This document shows positions 21,909 to 24,805 of a stretch of 24,805 bases of DNA, piece by piece. The DNA is from Bodo saltans (lineage: Eukaryota > Euglenozoa > Kinetoplastea > Eubodonida > Bodonidae), in assembly GCA_001460835.1 (NCBI GenBank), contig CYKH01002155.1, forward strand, positions 9,199 through 34,003, in the 5' to 3' direction. How positions within the stretch are numbered: the first letter of the stretch is position 1; each line of letters starts with the position of its first letter. The position numbers and the translations under genes were made by a program. The notes under the pieces were generated by a model. It did not search any database. It was not told where the DNA came from and saw nothing but the letters and a program-made list of their open reading frames with translations.

Positions 21909-24452
21909 ATGGAACCCCTTTCTTGTGAGGAGGAAGTAGAACGCGAAATACACGTTTCAAATGAAGCACAAACCACACACAGCGCAGAGAGGTCCGCGCC
22001 AGGAGTGACAGCACATGACGAGCAAACGTATGCAACAACTCGAGTGACCGTGATTGAAAGTGAGATTTCGTCGATCAAGGCTCAGGTGTCGACCATGCAG
22101 TCCGTGCTTAACGCAATGGAGGCTGCGCAGGTGGGCGACGCCTGTCCACCCGGTTTTCATGAGAAAAAGTTTGCTGTTCTCATGAAACGCAGCGCAGATC
22201 AATTAGACAATGACATTCGCGCAAAAGAAGACGACATTCGCGCAAAAGAAGACGACATTCGCAGGAAGGAAGTAGAGATTTGTAAGTTCCAAGATGACAT
22301 TCGTAGCCTTCGTCAGCAGGAAGCTGGACAACAACCGACACCCCAACAGACCCGCAGTGCAGCTCCGCCACAGCCAAAGTTCGCAACTGTGCAAGCGGCG
22401 CTCGACGCCATCTCGCAGCAGCCCGTTGCACTGAAGCCTGAGGTACTTGAGCTCTCAAAAGGCGTGAAGCGATGCAACGTGGCTGCCATCACGAAAGGGC
22501 TGATCGCCGGAGTGCGTATTTTGATGAAAGCATTTGTGGAACCAGCTGACAAATTTTTTGTTCCGCTGATGTGCGTGTTGGGGCCTACTGGTCAAGGCAA
22601 GACCGATACTCTGAACTTCATTCGCGGAGACGCTAATGTACAGGCCTTGCTCATCCAGGAGATCAACAACCACATCGATACTCTCAACTTCATTCGGAAA
22701 AACGCTAATGTAGATGCCTTGGGCATCGATGAGACCAACGAACACATCATATCGACGCCCCGCCTCAGCTGCAAACGTATTGTTCACCTTTTTGCCACGT
22801 TCAATCAGGGCTCCAACTTCGATCCTCAGTTCGAGCCAACCATCGCGAGTGCGCTGTGCAACCGCCTCCTTTCGAATTACCTAGGTGTAATTTTTGATCC
22901 AGCGCAGTCACCGCGCTTTGATTACATCACTCTCCGTGCACTTACAGAGTTCATTCGACAGCGAGAGGCAGACAAGCGCAGGTGCAAGCCTGCCGAGATA
23001 TGCGTCATTATCCTCGTTGACGAGGTGCTCAAGGTAGTTAGTGCATCTCCGACAGACAAAAACATGAAGACGATGCTCGACGCGATCTGCGAAACGCAAC
23101 ACAAGGCACTCATTAACTCCGCAACGAAGGACCTCACCTTTGCAGTGGTGACGTCGCTGGAAGTAGATAGCATCCACGCTTGTGTGACACTTACCTCTGG
23201 AAGACCGCTTCACTCGATTCCGCTCTCTCCCTGCAGCGCCGTGGACATCGACGACATCGTGGGCAAGATCGTGACCGACGACCTGAAACCGATGTATACC
23301 AGTTTTGCTCGAGCAGAGTTACTTTGGCCTGCGCATGGCACTGGTGGGCACTTCCGCTCGCTTGAATTATTGTGGCGTCTCTTCCGAGAAGACCCGTCCA
23401 ACTTTAGTCCATGGCAACCTGTTCGCAGCTTCAGATCAGCCGCAATCATTCTTGATGTGATGGCCAAGCGGTTGAACAACCCTTTGATGACGATGAAAGA
23501 AACGGATCTGATCGGCGCTACTTTTTCGAAGCAAGGTGTGTCGATGACGCTGCACAAAGCTGCTATGAACATTAGGGAGGGTGTGTTCTACGAGGCCACC
23601 GACGAATTAAACAGTCTAGTGATCCCGTGCGTCATGCCGTCTGCCCTCAGTGAGCGATGGCCCTTCGAAGGTGACACTGATGTCGCGCAGAGCATTGTTC
23701 AGCTTTGGAATGAGATGCGCAAACTTCTCACTGGTGTGAAAGGCCTCGTCGTCAAAGGGTGGGAGATGGGTGTGCCGCAACTTGAGCTGATCGCGTCGAC
23801 GCTGATACACGAGGTGAACAGGAAGAAACCCGTAGGGTTTGGCGACGTCTGGCGAGGAGCCTTTGTGCAACCTTGGGCCGATCGCCAAGCCAAACTGTTT
23901 TATCGACCCGTGGGAAAGGCTTGTGTTGATGTGTACAGGTTTGGCGACAGAGAGCCGACAGTGCAGCACAATGCAGACGACGAAGCGGTGCGAAACGCAC
24001 GCACGAGCGATCTGCTGAACGAAGAGCAGCAGATCAAGGCGGACGACGAAGCGCTGCGAAACGCGTGCAAGAGCGACGTGCCGACGCTGGTCAGGGCAGA
24101 AACCTCGAACTACCCCGGTATTGAGGGCGTGCACACGATGCTGGAAGAGGAGTTGCCATGTGGCGCTCGCAAGCTGATCCCAGTGCTAATTCAGATGAAA
24201 GCATTAAAAACTGTGACGAGAAGTCTGTTGGAAACGTGGACGCAGAAGGCACATGATCGTGCGAAGCACCTTGGCCTGATGGATGGGTCGTACTTCGTCG
24301 TGCTGTACGTGTCGCACATACCTGACCGAGACGGTTGGCAGTCGGCCATCCCTCCAGGAACGATCGTCATCAAGCGCGAGGATCTAATTCAGTTCCTGAG
24401 CCCCTTCGGAATGACGCCCCTCCTTCAAATGTTGGACACCCACGCTGATTGA
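21909..24452 (+). CDS. RHS/Crinkler-like P-loop NTPase with C-terminal nuclease-fold domain
   Basis: 847 residues; the frame is open from 21867 but the first ATG is 21909. Residues 1-150 are acidic to mixed-charge helix with a coiled coil and DDIRAKE repeats. The NTPase core has Walker A GPTGQGKT (225-232), the family's TFN-type strand (IVHLFATFNQGSNFD), a Walker B strand with Asp-Glu (CVIILVDEV, Asp371-Glu372) and a late GGHFRSLELL motif near 480, as in Crinkler/RHS NTPases. The C-terminus (about 735-847) shows LIPVLIQMK, the Gln-x-Lys variant of the PD-(D/E)XK signature (Gln762, Lys764), then YFVVLYVSHI, consistent with a restriction-endonuclease fold. Known RHS proteins act in the nucleus on transcription or RNA export, and Crinkler relatives are proposed DNA-targeting effectors. 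What this one does is not known. Odd features are a 24-residue duplication right after Walker A and a repeated ADDEA(V/L)RNA segment near 695-730. Confidence 0.8.
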   Translation: MEPLSCEEEVEREIHVSNEAQTTHSAERSAPGVTAHDEQTYATTRVTVIESEISSIKAQVSTMQSVLNAMEAAQVGDACPPGFHEKKFAVLMKRSADQLDNDIRAKEDDIRAKEDDIRRKEVEICKFQDDIRSLRQQEAGQQPTPQQTRSAAPPQPKFATVQAALDAISQQPVALKPEVLELSKGVKRCNVAAITKGLIAGVRILMKAFVEPADKFFVPLMCVLGPTGQGKTDTLNFIRGDANVQALLIQEINNHIDTLNFIRKNANVDALGIDETNEHIISTPRLSCKRIVHLFATFNQGSNFDPQFEPTIASALCNRLLSNYLGVIFDPAQSPRFDYITLRALTEFIRQREADKRRCKPAEICVIILVDEVLKVVSASPTDKNMKTMLDAICETQHKALINSATKDLTFAVVTSLEVDSIHACVTLTSGRPLHSIPLSPCSAVDIDDIVGKIVTDDLKPMYTSFARAELLWPAHGTGGHFRSLELLWRLFREDPSNFSPWQPVRSFRSAAIILDVMAKRLNNPLMTMKETDLIGATFSKQGVSMTLHKAAMNIREGVFYEATDELNSLVIPCVMPSALSERWPFEGDTDVAQSIVQLWNEMRKLLTGVKGLVVKGWEMGVPQLELIASTLIHEVNRKKPVGFGDVWRGAFVQPWADRQAKLFYRPVGKACVDVYRFGDREPTVQHNADDEAVRNARTSDLLNEEQQIKADDEALRNACKSDVPTLVRAETSNYPGIEGVHTMLEEELPCGARKLIPVLIQMKALKTVTRSLLETWTQKAHDRAKHLGLMDGSYFVVLYVSHIPDRDGWQSAIPPGTIVIKREDLIQFLSPFGMTPLLQMLDTHAD
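22212..22274 (+). repeat. 21-base tandem repeat coding DDIRAKE heptads
   Basis: GACATTCGCGCAAAAGAAGA plus C occurs exactly at 22212-22232 and 22233-22253, with a diverged third copy to 22274. It encodes seven-residue units and extends a charged coiled coil by whole heptads, so frame and register are kept. Confidence 0.9.
22605..22748 (+). repeat. 72-base in-frame duplication next to Walker A
   Basis: 22605-22676 encodes DTLNFIRGDANVQALLIQEI (plus four more residues), and 22677-22748 encodes DTLNFIRKNANVDALGIDET (plus four). The first copy begins directly after the Walker A Thr. The copies have diverged at about one third of residues, so the duplication is not recent. Confidence 0.9.
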
Positions 24453-24805
24453 GAATGCTTGATGTTGTTTTCTCCCTCTGCTTGAGAAAGTTCACCGCAA
24501 AGCCATTGCGGTATATGTTTCAATTACGTTTCGCATTGCGGCTTTTTCCCTTCAACCTCCTCCTTGTCGGCTTTTAACCTCCTCGTGCGAATCTGCTCCT
24601 TTTTCTTTGCGTTCAACGTTGGCGGTTCGTTCACTAATTGCGAGTGTTTACATTGAGTTTGGTCATACTTACCAGAATGGAACTGGAAAAAAAACTCCGT
24701 GACGACAAAGTGGGAGAACACGTCGTCGGCGACATCAGTGAGTGGATTACCCGCTTCACTTTGCATGATCAATGATGACCTCGCTTTGTCGACAAAGGTC
24801 ATGGA
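24453..24805 (+). other. right-hand flank of the intact NTPase gene
   Basis: 353 bases. A perfect hairpin ACCGCAA-AGCCA-TTGCGGT (24494-24512) lies 40 bases past the stop and may be part of the 3' UTR. A C/T-rich tract (about 24545-24612) follows, then CCAG at 24672-24675 and a short ORF. No full gene is visible before the window ends. Confidence 0.5.
24677..24775 (+). CDS. short ORF at the window edge, possible start of a further (broken or next) gene
   Basis: The ATG at 24677 follows a C/T-rich tract and an AG two bases upstream. It encodes 32 residues (MELEKKLRDDKVGEHVVGDI, then SEWITRFTLHDQ) before TGA. The composition looks protein-like and the last bases of the window stay open in another frame, so it may be the 5' end of a gene broken by a frameshift, or a chance ORF. 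It cannot be settled from this window. Confidence 0.25.
   Translation: MELEKKLRDDKVGEHVVGDISEWITRFTLHDQ

Noticed and set aside
24772-24801. Palindrome around TTTGTCGACAAA at the right edge as an origin or attachment site
   Set aside because: A 12-base palindrome alone is expected by chance at this scale and nothing else supports such a site.

Overview
This window looks like nuclear DNA of a flagellated protist of the kinetoplastid type, most probably a free-living bodonid such as Bodo saltans; the species is an inference. All seven core coding loci and the accessory NTPase loci lie on the + strand. No gene needs a cis-intron, spacers are about 0.2-0.5 kb, and most spacers hold a polypyrimidine tract followed by an AG just ahead of the first usable ATG. 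That is the layout expected of polycistronic transcription resolved by spliced-leader trans-splicing. The proteins are clearly eukaryotic (Sec23, mitochondrial NADP-IDH, polycystin channel, REXO-type exonuclease).

Positions 1-18241 are a conserved-looking gene array: a DEDDh 3'-5' RNA exonuclease (165-2300); a large coiled-coil gene (about 2524-7550) whose reading frame is broken twice, each time at a short tandem duplication of a non-multiple-of-three length; mitochondrial NADP-dependent isocitrate dehydrogenase (7729-9030); a BRCT-domain protein (9390-11045); a small coiled-coil protein (11288-11707); the COPII coat subunit Sec23 with an added Gln-rich N-terminus (11898-14645); and a seven-bladed WD40 propeller fused to a complete polycystin/PKD2-type six-helix cation channel (15095-18241). 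The channel gene follows a spacer with four hairpins that would form a long structured 5' UTR.

Positions 18242-24805 are different in kind: long spacers, decayed reading frames and tandem or direct repeats. Three related-style loci sit here. The first (18797-21054) is a decayed P-loop NTPase plus PD-(D/E)XK nuclease gene beginning with a mitochondrial-presequence-like segment. The second (about 21176-21345) is a short, frame-broken fragment of a paralog of the third. The third (21909-24452) is an intact 847-residue gene with coiled coil, Walker A/B NTPase and a C-terminal nuclease-fold domain. This is the architecture of the trypanosomatid RHS (retrotransposon hot spot) / Crinkler-type NTPase-nuclease families. 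The region reads as a fast-turnover accessory island attached to the end of a housekeeping array.

The core genes show no shared pathway; in kinetoplastid arrays neighbours are normally functionally unrelated. The main points for follow-up are the WD40-polycystin fusion, the gene split by tandem duplications (including a duplicated splice acceptor plus start codon), the NTPase-nuclease island, and the structured leader of the channel gene. All family assignments were made by eye from motifs; no database search was possible.
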